The notes under the pieces are model-generated. The model ran no database searches, was not told where the DNA came from, and saw only the letters and a list, made by a program, of their open reading frames with translations. A stretch of 64,000 nt of DNA from Variovorax sp. KBW07 (lineage in GTDB: Bacteria; Pseudomonadota; Gammaproteobacteria; Burkholderiales; Burkholderiaceae_C), in contig NZ_QAJK01000120.1 in the NCBI RefSeq assembly GCF_003852515.1, positions 45,175 to 109,174 of the forward strand, given 5' to 3'. The position numbers were made by a program, and so were the translations under genes. Within the stretch, counting starts at the first letter, position 1. Every line of letters begins with the position of its first letter. This document shows positions 45,862 through 56,133 of the stretch, one piece after another.

Positions 45862-45891
45862 AACTTGAATTCATGCATTGGTGAAGTTTAT
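45860..45891. promoter_or_regulatory. Candidate LysR-type operator between LysR and YeiH genes
   Basis: ATAACTT at 45860-45866 and AAGTTTAT at 45884-45891 form an imperfect dyad spanning a 17-base centre that includes ATGCAT. The AT-rich patch stands out in a G+C-rich neighbourhood. It overlaps the start of the LysR gene, consistent with autorepression plus activation of the divergent gene. Confidence 0.4.
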
Positions 45892-45931
45892 GTCTTTGAC
45901 TCATGGGGCGTCCATTCCTAACCTCGGGTCC

Positions 45932-46984
45932 ATGCACTCCCTTGTTGCTTCCTTGCCCGGTTTTTCTTTCGTTCGCACCCGCTGGCCCGGCCTGCTGCTC
46001 GCCGCCTTGCTGGCCGCCATGGCCGCGCTGCTGGCGCAGTGGAACCCGATGGTGCAGATGGGCCTCAGCGCGATGACGCTGGCCATCGCCCTGGGCATGC
46101 TGGTGGGCAACACCGCCTTTCCCGCGATGGCCGACCGTGCCGGTGCCGGCGTGGACTTTGCGCGCAGCGTGCTGCTGCGCGCGGGCATCGTGCTGTATGG
46201 CTTTCGCATTTCGCTGCACGACATCGGCGCGGTCGGCTGGCCCGGCCTGCTGATCGGCATGGCGATGGTCGCGCTGACCTTCGGCATCGCCGTGCACGTG
46301 GGCACGCGCTGGCTGGGGCTCGACCGGCAGACCGCCGCGTTGATCGGCGCGGGCAGCGCCATCTGCGGCGCGGCGGCGGTGATGGCCACGCAGCCGGTGG
46401 TGCGCGGCGAAGAGCACAAGGTCTCGATTGCCGTCGCCACGGTGGTGGTGTTCGGCACGCTGTCGATGGTGCTGTACCCGCTGGTGTTTCCGTACCTCGG
46501 GCTGTCGGAGCATGCCTTCGGCCTGTTCGCCGGATCGACCATCCACGAGGTCGCGCAGGTGGTGGCCGTGGGAGAAACCGTCGGCCCCGCCGCCGCCAAT
46601 GCGGCCGTGGTCGAGAAGATGCTGCGCGTGATGATGCTCGCGCCTTTCCTGATGTGGCTGTCGTTCCAGTCGGCCGCATCGATGAAGGGCGCCACCAGCC
46701 TCAAGGCCTGCTGCAAGCAGGTGCGCATTCCATGGTTCGCGGTGCTGTTCATCGTGGTGAGCGCGGTGCATTCGCTCGACGTGCTGCCGCATGCGCTGGT
46801 CGCCGCGCTGGTGCAGCTCGACACGTTGCTGCTGGCCACCGCCATGGCAGCGATGGGCCTGCGCACCAGCGCCGTGAGCTTGCGCCGCGCCGGCGTGCAA
46901 CCGCTGAAGCTCGGTGCGCTGCTGTTTGTGTTCCTGACGGTTGGCGGCTACTTCGTGAATGCGCTGGTGCTGTCGATGTTCTGA
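45932..46984 (+). CDS. yeiH: YeiH/UPF0324 family putative sulfate exporter
   Basis: 350 residues from ATG 45932; ATG 45878 would add 18 polar residues. About ten transmembrane helices are visible with the family signatures GMLVGNTAFPAMADRAGAGV, FARSVLLRAGIVLYGFRIS, LIGAGSAICGAAAVMAT and GSTIHEVAQVVAVGETVG. The YeiH family is annotated as sulfate or sulfite exporter by genomic context; direct proof is limited. The divergent YeiE-like LysR gene supports a link with sulfur oxyanions. The cysteine-dioxygenase cluster 2 kb away is another sulfur locus. Confidence 0.85.
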   Translation: MHSLVASLPGFSFVRTRWPGLLLAALLAAMAALLAQWNPMVQMGLSAMTLAIALGMLVGNTAFPAMADRAGAGVDFARSVLLRAGIVLYGFRISLHDIGAVGWPGLLIGMAMVALTFGIAVHVGTRWLGLDRQTAALIGAGSAICGAAAVMATQPVVRGEEHKVSIAVATVVVFGTLSMVLYPLVFPYLGLSEHAFGLFAGSTIHEVAQVVAVGETVGPAAANAAVVEKMLRVMMLAPFLMWLSFQSAASMKGATSLKACCKQVRIPWFAVLFIVVSAVHSLDVLPHALVAALVQLDTLLLATAMAAMGLRTSAVSLRRAGVQPLKLGALLFVFLTVGGYFVNALVLSMF

Positions 46985-47077
46985 GCCTTGATTTGCAGCA
47001 ATATCACACGAGGCTCAGGCGGCGGCTGAGGCCGCCTGCGTGAATTCCAAGTTCTATTTTTTTGGGCTTCGCGCGAC

Positions 47078-47118
47078 GATGACATCCACGTAATTTTGTG
47101 GAGAACCACGATGTCATC
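47078..47118 (+). promoter_or_regulatory. Inverted repeat that includes the start codon of the next gene
   Basis: GATGACATC at 47078-47086 is the exact reverse complement of GATGTCATC at 47110-47118, which contains the ATG start at 47111. The 23-base loop holds the Shine-Dalgarno GGAGA and an internal CCAC/GTGG pairing. In RNA this would put the start codon in a stem, so it could control translation. Confidence 0.5.
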
Positions 47119-47530
47119 CGAACTCAACCAGATCGCCAGCTGGTCGCTGCGCTGGCGCATTTTTCTGTCGGGCACGCTGTGCCTCGTGGCCGCGCTCGCA
47201 TCGGCAAAGCCCTTCGACGAAGCCACCGATCTTCATGCGGAGCAGCGCTACCAATTGGCGCTTGAAGCGCAGGCCGGCCGCGACTACCGCGGCATGCTCG
47301 AACAGCTTCGGCAAGCCGCCACCGAAGGCCACGCCGAAGCGCAGGAAATGCTGGGCATGGTGCTGCTCACGGGCCCCACGCTGTACGGAGCGGCCGTGAA
47401 GGCCGACCGCTGCGAAGCGCGCACGTGGATGCTGCGCGCCGCGGGGCAGGGGAGCGAAACGGCCAGGGTGCAGCTGGCGTTTCTGAACCGGTTGCGCGGG
47501 TCTCCGACGGGAAGGAACGCCTGCGGCTGA
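47111..47530 (+). CDS. Small secreted Sel1-like repeat protein
   Basis: 139 residues from ATG 47111 with GGAGA upstream. An N-terminal hydrophobic signal (residues ~18-37, ending ASAKP) suggests export. The mature part is helical with one or two Sel1/TPR-like repeats (YRGMLEQLRQAATEGHAEAQ followed by EMLGMVLL, then ARTWMLRAAGQGSETARVQL). Such repeats mediate protein contacts. The start codon lies in an inverted repeat, hinting at translational control. It is convergent with the cystathionine beta-lyase-like gene. Confidence 0.7.
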   Translation: MSSELNQIASWSLRWRIFLSGTLCLVAALASAKPFDEATDLHAEQRYQLALEAQAGRDYRGMLEQLRQAATEGHAEAQEMLGMVLLTGPTLYGAAVKADRCEARTWMLRAAGQGSETARVQLAFLNRLRGSPTGRNACG

Positions 47531-47538
47531 AGGCGCTT

Positions 47539-48750
47539 TCAGCCCGCGAGCTTCATCGCCGTGAATCCGCGCTCCAGGTCGGCCACGAGGTCCGAAGGCG
47601 CCTCCAGCCCGATGTGCAGCCGCACCACCGCGCCGCGACGGCTCCAGTCCGTCACGCTGCGCGCGGCGTGCATGTTGGTCCAGGCCACGAGGCTCTCGTA
47701 GCCGCCCCATGACGAGCCGCGCCCGAACAGTGTGAGTGCATCGACGAAGCGCTCGACCGCCGCGTTGTCCGTGCCCGGCTGCAGCTCGATCGACAGCAGC
47801 CCGTTGGTGCCGCGACAGTCGCGCTGCCAGATGTCGTGGCCAGGGTGCCGGGGCAGCGCGGGGCAGAACACCGTGGCCACCTCGGGCCGTGTTTCGAGCC
47901 AATGCGCCACTTCGAGCGCATGCCGCTCGTGCATCTGCAGCCGCGCCGACAGCGTGCGCATGCCTCGCAGCACCAGCCAGGCGTCGTCGGGGCTCACGGT
48001 CATGCCGAAGGCGTCGCAGCGTTCGTTCAGCGGTTGCCAGGCTTCGCGCGTGGTCGCGACGGTGCCCATCATCACGTCGGAATGGCCCGAGAGGTATTTG
48101 GTGGCGGCCATGGTCGAGATGTCCGCGCCCAGTGCGAGTGGGCGGTACTGCACGCCCGACCCCCAGGTGTTGTCGGCCGCCAGCAGCGCGCCGCGTGCAT
48201 GCGCCAGCGCGGCCAGTTTCGGCAGGTCGCACATCTCGTAGACCAGCGAGCCGGGGCATTCGGCGTACACCAGTCTGGTGGTGGGCTCGAACAGCGCCTC
48301 GATGCCGCTGCCGTCCGCCGCGAAGAAGCTGCTGCGAATGCCATAGGGCGCCAGGAACGAATGCACGAGGTTGCGCGTGGGCTCGTACACGCTGTCGGAC
48401 AGCAGCACGTGGTCGCCGGGCTTCAGGTACGACAGCAGCACCATGCCGATGGCCGCCAGGCCCGTCGGGAAGAGCCGCGTGCGGTAGGCGCCTTCGAGTT
48501 CGCTCACCGCGTCTTCGAGCGCGAAGGTGGTGGGCGTGCCACGCGCGCCGTAGCTGAAGGCGCGCTCGTCGCCGCGGCGTGCGCGGGTGTCGCGCATCGC
48601 GGCCACGCTGTCGAACAGCACGGTGCTGGCGCGCACCAGCGGCGTGTTGACCGGCGTGCCGCCGAAGAACGCCGGTGCCTTGCCGGTGCGCGTGAGCCGG
48701 GTGTCGAGGGAGAGGCCGGAAGCGTCTTTGTTGTCGTGCATGGTGTTCAT
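47539..48750 (-). CDS. metC: Cystathionine beta-lyase, PLP-dependent (Cys/Met metabolism family)
   Basis: 403 residues. A PLP enzyme of the Cys/Met metabolism family with the Schiff-base lysine Lys218 in STMAATKYLSGHSDVMMG. Other signatures are FSYGARGTPTTFALEDAVSE, LFPTGLAAIGMVLLSYL and ADNTWGSGVQYRPLALGADI. It most resembles proteobacterial cystathionine beta-lyases, which split cystathionine to homocysteine, pyruvate and ammonia, and may also act as a cysteine desulfhydrase. It is the last gene of a four-gene sulfur cluster, 30 bp after the Bug receptor gene. Confidence 0.9.
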   Translation of the reverse strand: MNTMHDNKDASGLSLDTRLTRTGKAPAFFGGTPVNTPLVRASTVLFDSVAAMRDTRARRGDERAFSYGARGTPTTFALEDAVSELEGAYRTRLFPTGLAAIGMVLLSYLKPGDHVLLSDSVYEPTRNLVHSFLAPYGIRSSFFAADGSGIEALFEPTTRLVYAECPGSLVYEMCDLPKLAALAHARGALLAADNTWGSGVQYRPLALGADISTMAATKYLSGHSDVMMGTVATTREAWQPLNERCDAFGMTVSPDDAWLVLRGMRTLSARLQMHERHALEVAHWLETRPEVATVFCPALPRHPGHDIWQRDCRGTNGLLSIELQPGTDNAAVERFVDALTLFGRGSSWGGYESLVAWTNMHAARSVTDWSRRGAVVRLHIGLEAPSDLVADLERGFTAMKLAG

Positions 48751-48780
48751 CGAGCGTGGGCAGGCAGCGGTTGCAGGGTG

Positions 48781-49818
48781 TCAGTCTGCCTTGGCACCCG
48801 AGAGTTTGACGATTCGCGACCAGCGGTCAATGTCCTGGCGCAGTTGCGCGGCAAAGGCCTCCGACGAGTTGGCCACCACTTCGCTGCCGCCGTCGTTCAC
48901 GAGCTTGGTCACTTCGGGCAGGCGCAGCGTGCGCACGATGGCTTCGTTCAGGTAGGCCACGCGTTCGGGCGGCGTGCCGGCCGGCGCGAAGAATCCATAC
49001 CAGTCTTCGAAGCGCGCACCGGCGTAGCCCAGCTCTTCGAGCGTGGGTGACTTGGCGAACACGCCGATGCGGCGCGGGCTGGTCACGGCCAGCACGCGCA
49101 GCTTGCCGTTCTGCACCAGGCCCGCGACGGAGGACGTCGAGGTCACGAGCACGTCGACCTGTCCGCCGAGCAGGTCGGTGAGCGCGGGGCCGGCGCCCTT
49201 GTAGGGCACGTGCGTCATGGCGATGCCGTCGTCCTTCGACAGCACCACGCCGACCAGATGCGACAGCGTGCCGTTGCCGGGCGTGGCGTAGGTCACCTTG
49301 CCGGGGCTGGCCTTGGCCTTGGCGGCCAGGTCGGCGAAGTTCTTGAGCGGCGAATTCGCATCGACCACCAGTGCCAGCGGCGCGGCGTTGATCTGCGTGA
49401 TGGGAATGAAGTTCTTCACCGGGTCGAAGCCGGCCGACGCATAGAGCGTGGGGTTGACGGCCATGATCGACACCTGCGAGGTGAGCACGGTGTAGCCATC
49501 GGGCTTGGCGTCGGCCACGGCCTTGGCGCCGATGTTGCCGCCCGCGCCGCCGCGGTTGTCGACCACCGCGGCCTGTCCCATGATTTCCGGCAGGCGCGTG
49601 GTCACCAGCCGCGCCGTGGCGTCGTTGCCACCGCCCGGCGGGAAGGGCGAGACGAACTTCACCGTTTGCGACGGAAAGCCGTTGCGCGCGGGCAGCGGAT
49701 CGGCCGACGCCGGCTGCAGCGACAGCGCGGCCAGCCATGTGGCGGCGACGGCGATGCGGGCGAGATGCGGGGCGCGCATCACGGACAAGACGGACGGCAT
49801 GGACAACACAGACGACAT
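48781..49818 (-). CDS. Bug/TctC-family periplasmic substrate-binding protein
   Basis: 345 residues from ATG 49818, which has AGGAGT upstream. A long signal peptide ends near PASADP. The mature protein is a TctC/Bug receptor with the family landmarks TVKFVSPFPPGGGNDATARL, VDNRGGAGGNIGAKAVADAKPDGYT and HVPYKGAGPALTDLLGGQVD. Bug receptors bind carboxylates or amino acids. The matching TctA/TctB membrane components are not in the window, which is common for these very numerous proteins. Its place between a rhodanese and a cystathionine lyase suggests a sulfur-containing carboxylate as ligand. Confidence 0.92.
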   Translation of the reverse strand: MSSVLSMPSVLSVMRAPHLARIAVAATWLAALSLQPASADPLPARNGFPSQTVKFVSPFPPGGGNDATARLVTTRLPEIMGQAAVVDNRGGAGGNIGAKAVADAKPDGYTVLTSQVSIMAVNPTLYASAGFDPVKNFIPITQINAAPLALVVDANSPLKNFADLAAKAKASPGKVTYATPGNGTLSHLVGVVLSKDDGIAMTHVPYKGAGPALTDLLGGQVDVLVTSTSSVAGLVQNGKLRVLAVTSPRRIGVFAKSPTLEELGYAGARFEDWYGFFAPAGTPPERVAYLNEAIVRTLRLPEVTKLVNDGGSEVVANSSEAFAAQLRQDIDRWSRIVKLSGAKAD

Positions 49819-49886
49819 GACAGGACTCCTGGAATAGGAACGGACAACGACGAGCGGAAGGAAAGAAAAAAAGAAACCGGAACCGG

Positions 49887-51494
49887 CTAGGCGCGCGATG
49901 CCGCGACGTTGGCGGCGCTCGCGGGCAACCGGAAGGCGGCCCGCTCCTGCGCATCGAGCTGCGCGACCAGGCCGGTTTCCCAGGCGAGGTAGCGCCGTGC
50001 GGCTTCCTTGTTGCCGTCGTGCCGGTCGTGCACGAAGAACAGGTAGTCGATGCAGTCCGCATCGGCGGGCAGCTCGGGCGTGGCCTCGACGGGCAGGCCG
50101 GCGCCGCGCCAGACGGCCATGCCGCCTTCGAGCAGCAGCGGCGCGGGCGTGTGGCCGGCAAGTTCGGACGCGGCAGTCCATGCCGCGAGCGCGGCGTCGT
50201 CGGCGAGCAGTACCACTTGGCGCGTCTCGCCCTTCAGGTCGTCGGCAAGGCGCGGGCGAATCGACCAGCGCGCGCCAGGAACATGGCCGGCACGAAACTG
50301 CATGCCGGCGCGCAGGTCGATCAGCACGACGTCACCTTGTTCCAGCCGCGCGGACAGCGCGGGCGCATCGATGGTCGACAGCGCGGGCGCGCAAGGCGCG
50401 GCCACGGGCACCAGCGACAGGCCGCTCGCAAGCCCGCCTTCGAGCACGCTCGCGTCGTGCCCCATCTGCCGCAGCCAGCTCGCGATGGTGGGCGCGCGCA
50501 CGCCGTCGTTGTCGAACAGCACCAGCCGCGCACCGCGCACGCCGACGTACTGGTCGCCGGCCTGCATCAGCTGGCCGCCGGGCGTGTGCTGCGCGCCGGG
50601 CAGGCTGCCGGCCGCGAATTCTTCCGGTGTGCGCACGTCGCAGAGAAACAGGCTGCGGCCTGCATCGGCGGCCCATTGCTGCACGGTCTGCGCGGATACG
50701 GAAGGCACGTCGAAGCGCGCGGCCAGCGCCTTGGCGGCGGCGCGCAGGTCGGTGTTGCTGCTGTCGTCGGCATAGCGTTGCGTGCCGCCGTGTTCCAGCA
50801 CGTGGTCGCCCAGGTACCAGCCCTGGGTGCCGTTCTCCAGCGCATACACGGGGTTGGGCAAGCCCAGGTTGATGAGCGTCTGCGCGCCGATGATGCTGCG
50901 CGTGCGGCCCGCGCAGTTGATGACGATGGGCGTGGTGGTGTCGGGCACCAGCCGGCGCACGCGGTAGGCCAGTTCGCCGTTGGGGCAGCAGGTGGCGCCC
51001 GGAATGTTCATCTTGTGGAACTCGCTGACGGGGCGGCCGTCGAGCACCACCACCTTGTCGTGCCGCGCCAGCATGTCGGCCAGCTGGTCGGCGCTGACGC
51101 GGGGCGTGTGGTACGTCTCCTCGGCCAGTTCGCCGAAGGTCTTGGAGGGCAGGTTGACGCCCGCGAACAGCACGTAGCCCTCGGCCTTCCAGGCCAGCGT
51201 GCCGCCCTGCAGCACATGCACGTCGGTGTAGCCCAGCGACGCGAGGCGCGCCGCGGAGCGCTCGGCGACCTTGGCCGTGCTGTCGTCGCCGGCGTCGTAC
51301 GCCACCACCCGCACGCCGCGCCGCGGCAGCAGGCGCGGCGCATCGATTTCCAGCCGGCTGAAGGGCAGGGGAATGCCGTAGAACAGGTGCGCCTCGCCGT
51401 ACTGGCCGTGCTCGCGCACGTCGAGCAGCGCGATCTCGCCGCCGTCGTGCAGCCAGGCCTTGAGGGTCTTGGGGTCGATGTAGGAAGTCGTCAT
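49887..51494 (-). CDS. Multi-domain rhodanese-like sulfurtransferase, four rhodanese domains
   Basis: 535 residues from ATG 51494, built from four rhodanese domains. Domain starts are visible as IALLDVREHGQYGEAHL (~residue 20), VVVLDGRPVSEFHKMNIPGA (~145), LFLCDVRTPEEFAAGSLPGA (~283) and VVLIDLRAGMQFRAGHVPGA (~395). Only domain 2 shows a clear active-site Cys loop (INCAGRTRS, ~residue 202). The others have substitutions and may be structural or regulatory. It should transfer sulfane sulfur between persulfides, thiosulfate or cyanide. It follows the cysteine dioxygenase gene, so it probably handles sulfur released from cysteine breakdown. Confidence 0.9.
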   Translation of the reverse strand: MTTSYIDPKTLKAWLHDGGEIALLDVREHGQYGEAHLFYGIPLPFSRLEIDAPRLLPRRGVRVVAYDAGDDSTAKVAERSAARLASLGYTDVHVLQGGTLAWKAEGYVLFAGVNLPSKTFGELAEETYHTPRVSADQLADMLARHDKVVVLDGRPVSEFHKMNIPGATCCPNGELAYRVRRLVPDTTTPIVINCAGRTRSIIGAQTLINLGLPNPVYALENGTQGWYLGDHVLEHGGTQRYADDSSNTDLRAAAKALAARFDVPSVSAQTVQQWAADAGRSLFLCDVRTPEEFAAGSLPGAQHTPGGQLMQAGDQYVGVRGARLVLFDNDGVRAPTIASWLRQMGHDASVLEGGLASGLSLVPVAAPCAPALSTIDAPALSARLEQGDVVLIDLRAGMQFRAGHVPGARWSIRPRLADDLKGETRQVVLLADDAALAAWTAASELAGHTPAPLLLEGGMAVWRGAGLPVEATPELPADADCIDYLFFVHDRHDGNKEAARRYLAWETGLVAQLDAQERAAFRLPASAANVAASRA

Positions 51495-51504
51495 GAACAG
51501 GGAG

Positions 51505-51528
51505 AAAAAAAGTCCGGTCGGCACCGGA
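51505..51528 (-). terminator. Intrinsic terminator/attenuator-like hairpin before the rhodanese gene
   Basis: On the minus strand a 6-bp stem TCCGGT/ACCGGA with a 4-base loop (51528-51513) is followed by seven T residues (51511-51505), ten bases before the rhodanese ATG. This is an intrinsic-terminator shape lying inside the operon. It could set the ratio of cysteine dioxygenase to downstream genes. No strong Shine-Dalgarno is seen between it and the start. Confidence 0.5.
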
Positions 51529-51616
51529 TGCGGCGGGACGAACGCGCCCCTGCGAGGCCGCCGGGGCGGCCCGCATCCGTAACCTGCAAAAAGAAAAAGG
51601 GGGAAAGAGGCGCTGG

Positions 51617-53193
<1,577 letters not shown>

Positions 53194-53226
53194 CGGGCAC
53201 GGCCACGGCGCCGGGCAGGGCGGTGC

Positions 53227-54831
53227 TCAGGCCGGCGTGGGCGCGGGTGTCATTGCATAGCTGCCGCGCCCGCCCTGCTTGGCCCGGTACATGGCCTTGT
53301 CGGCCGCGGCGAGCAGGTCTTGCGGCGTTTCGCCGCCGGTGCCCAGGGCGATGCCGATCGACACGCCGATGACGGCCGGAGACTGTGCCGGTTGCGCCAG
53401 CTGTTCCAGCGGCTGGGCGATCGCGTCGATGCATCGCCGCGCCAGCGCCAGCGCGCCCTGTTCCGCGGCCCCGTCGAAGTCGGCGGCCAGCAGCACGAAT
53501 TCGTCGCCGCCGATGCGCGCCACCGTGTCGGTCTGCCGCACCAGGCCCTGCAGCCGGCGCGCGATTTCGCCCAGGGCCCGGTCGCCCGCCTCGTGCCCGA
53601 AGGTGTCGTTGAGGTTCTTGAATCCGTCCAGGTCGAGGTAGAGCACCGCCACCTGGTGCGAGTGCCGCCTGGCGCGCACCAGCGCCTGCTGCAGCCGGTC
53701 GTCGAGCAGCTTGCGGTTGGGCAGGCCGGTCAGCGTGTCGTGGTGGGCCAGGCGGGCCAGCGCCTCCTGGTTGTCAAGCAGCTTGGCCAGCAGCCGGTTG
53801 AAGGCCTGCGTGAGGTGCCCGATCTCGTCGTCGCGCACCACCCGCAGCGGTGCCAGCGCCAGTTCGCCGCGGGTCATGCGGTCGGCCTGGTCGGCGGCGC
53901 GCAGCAGCGGCCGCAGCAGCCAGGCCATGATCAGCCCGATGACGACCAGCACCGTGATGACGGCCGGCGCGCGCTGCTCCAGGATGAAGGTCTGCATGCG
54001 CCCCACCGGGGCCAGCGCCTGTGCCACGGGCACTCGCGCCACCACGAACCAGCCGCTGTTGGGCACCGATGCAATGGCGGAGATTTCGTCGATGCCCCGG
54101 GCGTTGCGCGTCGTGCCGCTGCCCCTGAAGCCCTTCATGGCGCGGTCGTGCAGCAGGTTCACGCCCTCGGGCGGCGTGGAGGTGAGCGACATGGTGACGT
54201 CCGTCGAGGCCACGAAGAGGTGGTCGCGCGGCGACACCACCAGGATGCCGCCGTCCTGCCCCACGCGTGCCCGTTGCAGGTGGTCGAGCAGGCCGTCGGC
54301 CGAGAGGTCCGCCGTGCCGAGCAGCATGGCGATGACCTGCCCGGCGGCGTTGCGCACGGGCACGGCCATGGGCAGCACCGAGTTGCCGGAGGGCGTGGCC
54401 TGCGCACGGCCCAGCGCGGGCTGGCCCGCGCGGGCGCCGGCGAATTCCGGACCGTCCGTGACCATTTGTCCGGTGCCGTCGAGCCCCTTGCCGTCGAGGC
54501 CGATGACCCGCAGGCCGAGCGGAAAGACCGGGCTCAGCGTGCTGCGTTCCTGCAGCCACGCGTGCAGCGCTTCGGGCTGCGACAGGCGCTCGGGCGGCAG
54601 GTGGGTCGCAAGGCGCTCCAGGAACGACAGCCGTTCGCCCAGGTAGTTGTCGACGTTGCGCGCCACGTAGGCGGCCAGCGCCGTCTGCTGCAATGCCACC
54701 GACTTCGTCAGGTCTTGCCGCAGGAAGCGGCTGAGCTGGAAGTAGCTGGCGGCGGTTCCCACAATGGCCATCAAGAGGCCCATCACGACTAGGCGGGCAA
54801 CCAGGCTGTTGGCAGATTTTCTGAGGTTCAC
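53227..54831 (-). CDS. Diguanylate cyclase with periplasmic Cache domain, HAMP and GGDEF
   Basis: 534 residues. TM1 (residues ~12-32) and TM2 (~285-305) enclose a double-Cache-type sensory domain with LGTADLSADGLLDHLQRARV, GGILVVSPRDHLFVAS and NSGWFVVARVP. A HAMP linker (LLRAADQADRMTRGELA) leads to a GGDEF domain with intact active site ARIGGDEFVLLAADF near residue 442. The inhibitory RxxD site (RQTD) lies five residues upstream, so it should make c-di-GMP under product inhibition. The periplasmic ligand is unknown. No EAL domain is present. Confidence 0.92.
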   Translation of the reverse strand: MNLRKSANSLVARLVVMGLLMAIVGTAASYFQLSRFLRQDLTKSVALQQTALAAYVARNVDNYLGERLSFLERLATHLPPERLSQPEALHAWLQERSTLSPVFPLGLRVIGLDGKGLDGTGQMVTDGPEFAGARAGQPALGRAQATPSGNSVLPMAVPVRNAAGQVIAMLLGTADLSADGLLDHLQRARVGQDGGILVVSPRDHLFVASTDVTMSLTSTPPEGVNLLHDRAMKGFRGSGTTRNARGIDEISAIASVPNSGWFVVARVPVAQALAPVGRMQTFILEQRAPAVITVLVVIGLIMAWLLRPLLRAADQADRMTRGELALAPLRVVRDDEIGHLTQAFNRLLAKLLDNQEALARLAHHDTLTGLPNRKLLDDRLQQALVRARRHSHQVAVLYLDLDGFKNLNDTFGHEAGDRALGEIARRLQGLVRQTDTVARIGGDEFVLLAADFDGAAEQGALALARRCIDAIAQPLEQLAQPAQSPAVIGVSIGIALGTGGETPQDLLAAADKAMYRAKQGGRGSYAMTPAPTPA

Positions 54832-54927
54832 ACTGGCGGCGGGGCGTGGGGGGCGGTGCGGGACTGTATCTCAAGCGCGTGAAGCCGGGCCGCCGCGCAG
54901 GCCCGGTGCGGCGGGTTCCCGCGGGCG

Positions 54928-56133
54928 TTACACCTTCTGGGCGGCGAGTGCGTCGCGCGCCGGCCGCAGCCGCCGCGACCAGGCCGCGATGCCGCCCATG
55001 GCCAGCACCAGGAAGCCGCCGAAGCCCGCCAGCGTGGGCAGCAAAGGGGCGTCGAGGTAGATCAGCGCGCCGTACACCCCGAGCATGGCCAGCGAAGCCA
55101 GGCTTTCGTTGAAGTTCTGCACGGCAATCGACTGGCCCGGGTTCATGCGCAGCAGGCCACGGCTTTGCAGCAGCGCGTTCATGGGCACCAGCAGCAGGCC
55201 GGCGAGCGCGCCGATCACCACAAGCAGCGCGGCCGCGACGGCGGGGTGCGTCACCAGCGTCATCAGCAGTACCGCGGCGCCGAGCACCACGCCCAGCGGC
55301 AGCGCGCGCCGCGCACGCGGCAGCGGAAACCAGCGCGATGCGCCCAGCGCCCCCATCGCCATGCCGATGGCCACCGCGATCTGCAGCAGCGCGCCTTGCG
55401 ACAGCGCCAGGCCCAGCCGTTCGGCGGCGAAGCGCAGCACCAGGAACTGCAGCGTGGCCGAGGCCGCCCAGAACAGGCTGGTCACGGCCAGCGAAATGCG
55501 GGCGTCGGGGTCGCGCCACAGCAGCGCCAGCGAATGCCCGAAGCCGCGCAGCAGCGCGCCCGGATGCGCCAGTGCCGCGCGGTCGCGCGCCGGGCTGTGG
55601 GGAATGGCCAGCGTGCAGGCGGCGGCCAGCAGGTACACGCCGGCCAGCACCGGCAGGGCATGGCCGTCTTCGGCCAGCGCGCTGCCCAATGCCACGCCGA
55701 GCAATATCGACAGCACCGTGGCCGCCTCGATCCAGCCGTTGGCGGCCACCAGCTCTTCCTGTGCCAGCAGCTCGGGCAGGATGCCGTACTTGGCCGGGGA
55801 GTAGGCGGCGGCGCCGAGCCCGACCAGCGCATACGCCACCAGCGGCTGCACATGCCACAGCAGCAGGCCGCAGCCGCCCAGCTTCACGAGGTTGGTGACC
55901 ATCAGCACGCGGCCCTTGGGCGCGGCGTCGGCCACGGCCCCCGCGAAGGCGGCCAGCAGCACATAGGAAAGGTAGAAGAACAGCCGCAGCGCGGGCGTCA
56001 TCCAGCCGGGTGCATGGCGCTGCATCAGCAGGCCGATGGCCACGATCAGCAGCGCGTTGTCGGCCACCGAGCTGAAGAACTGGGCCGCGACCACCGAGCC
56101 CAGCGCGCGCCGCGAACGCCGGTGCACCGTCAC
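54928..56133 (-). CDS. LplT-like lysophospholipid transporter (MFS)
   Basis: 401 residues starting at GTG 56133, which overlaps the previous stop (GTGA). It is close to LplT in length and pattern: SVVAAQFFSSVADNALLIVA, AAAYSPAKYGILPELLAQEE, LVAANGWIEAATVLSILLGV and MNALLQSRGLLRMNPGQSIA, with the conserved GQSIAVQNFNE. LplT flips lysophospholipids across the inner membrane for re-acylation by Aas. Here it is the last gene of a five-gene operon rather than next to aas. It may export or flip a lipid made by that operon. Confidence 0.88.
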   Translation of the reverse strand: MTVHRRSRRALGSVVAAQFFSSVADNALLIVAIGLLMQRHAPGWMTPALRLFFYLSYVLLAAFAGAVADAAPKGRVLMVTNLVKLGGCGLLLWHVQPLVAYALVGLGAAAYSPAKYGILPELLAQEELVAANGWIEAATVLSILLGVALGSALAEDGHALPVLAGVYLLAAACTLAIPHSPARDRAALAHPGALLRGFGHSLALLWRDPDARISLAVTSLFWAASATLQFLVLRFAAERLGLALSQGALLQIAVAIGMAMGALGASRWFPLPRARRALPLGVVLGAAVLLMTLVTHPAVAAALLVVIGALAGLLLVPMNALLQSRGLLRMNPGQSIAVQNFNESLASLAMLGVYGALIYLDAPLLPTLAGFGGFLVLAMGGIAAWSRRLRPARDALAAQKV

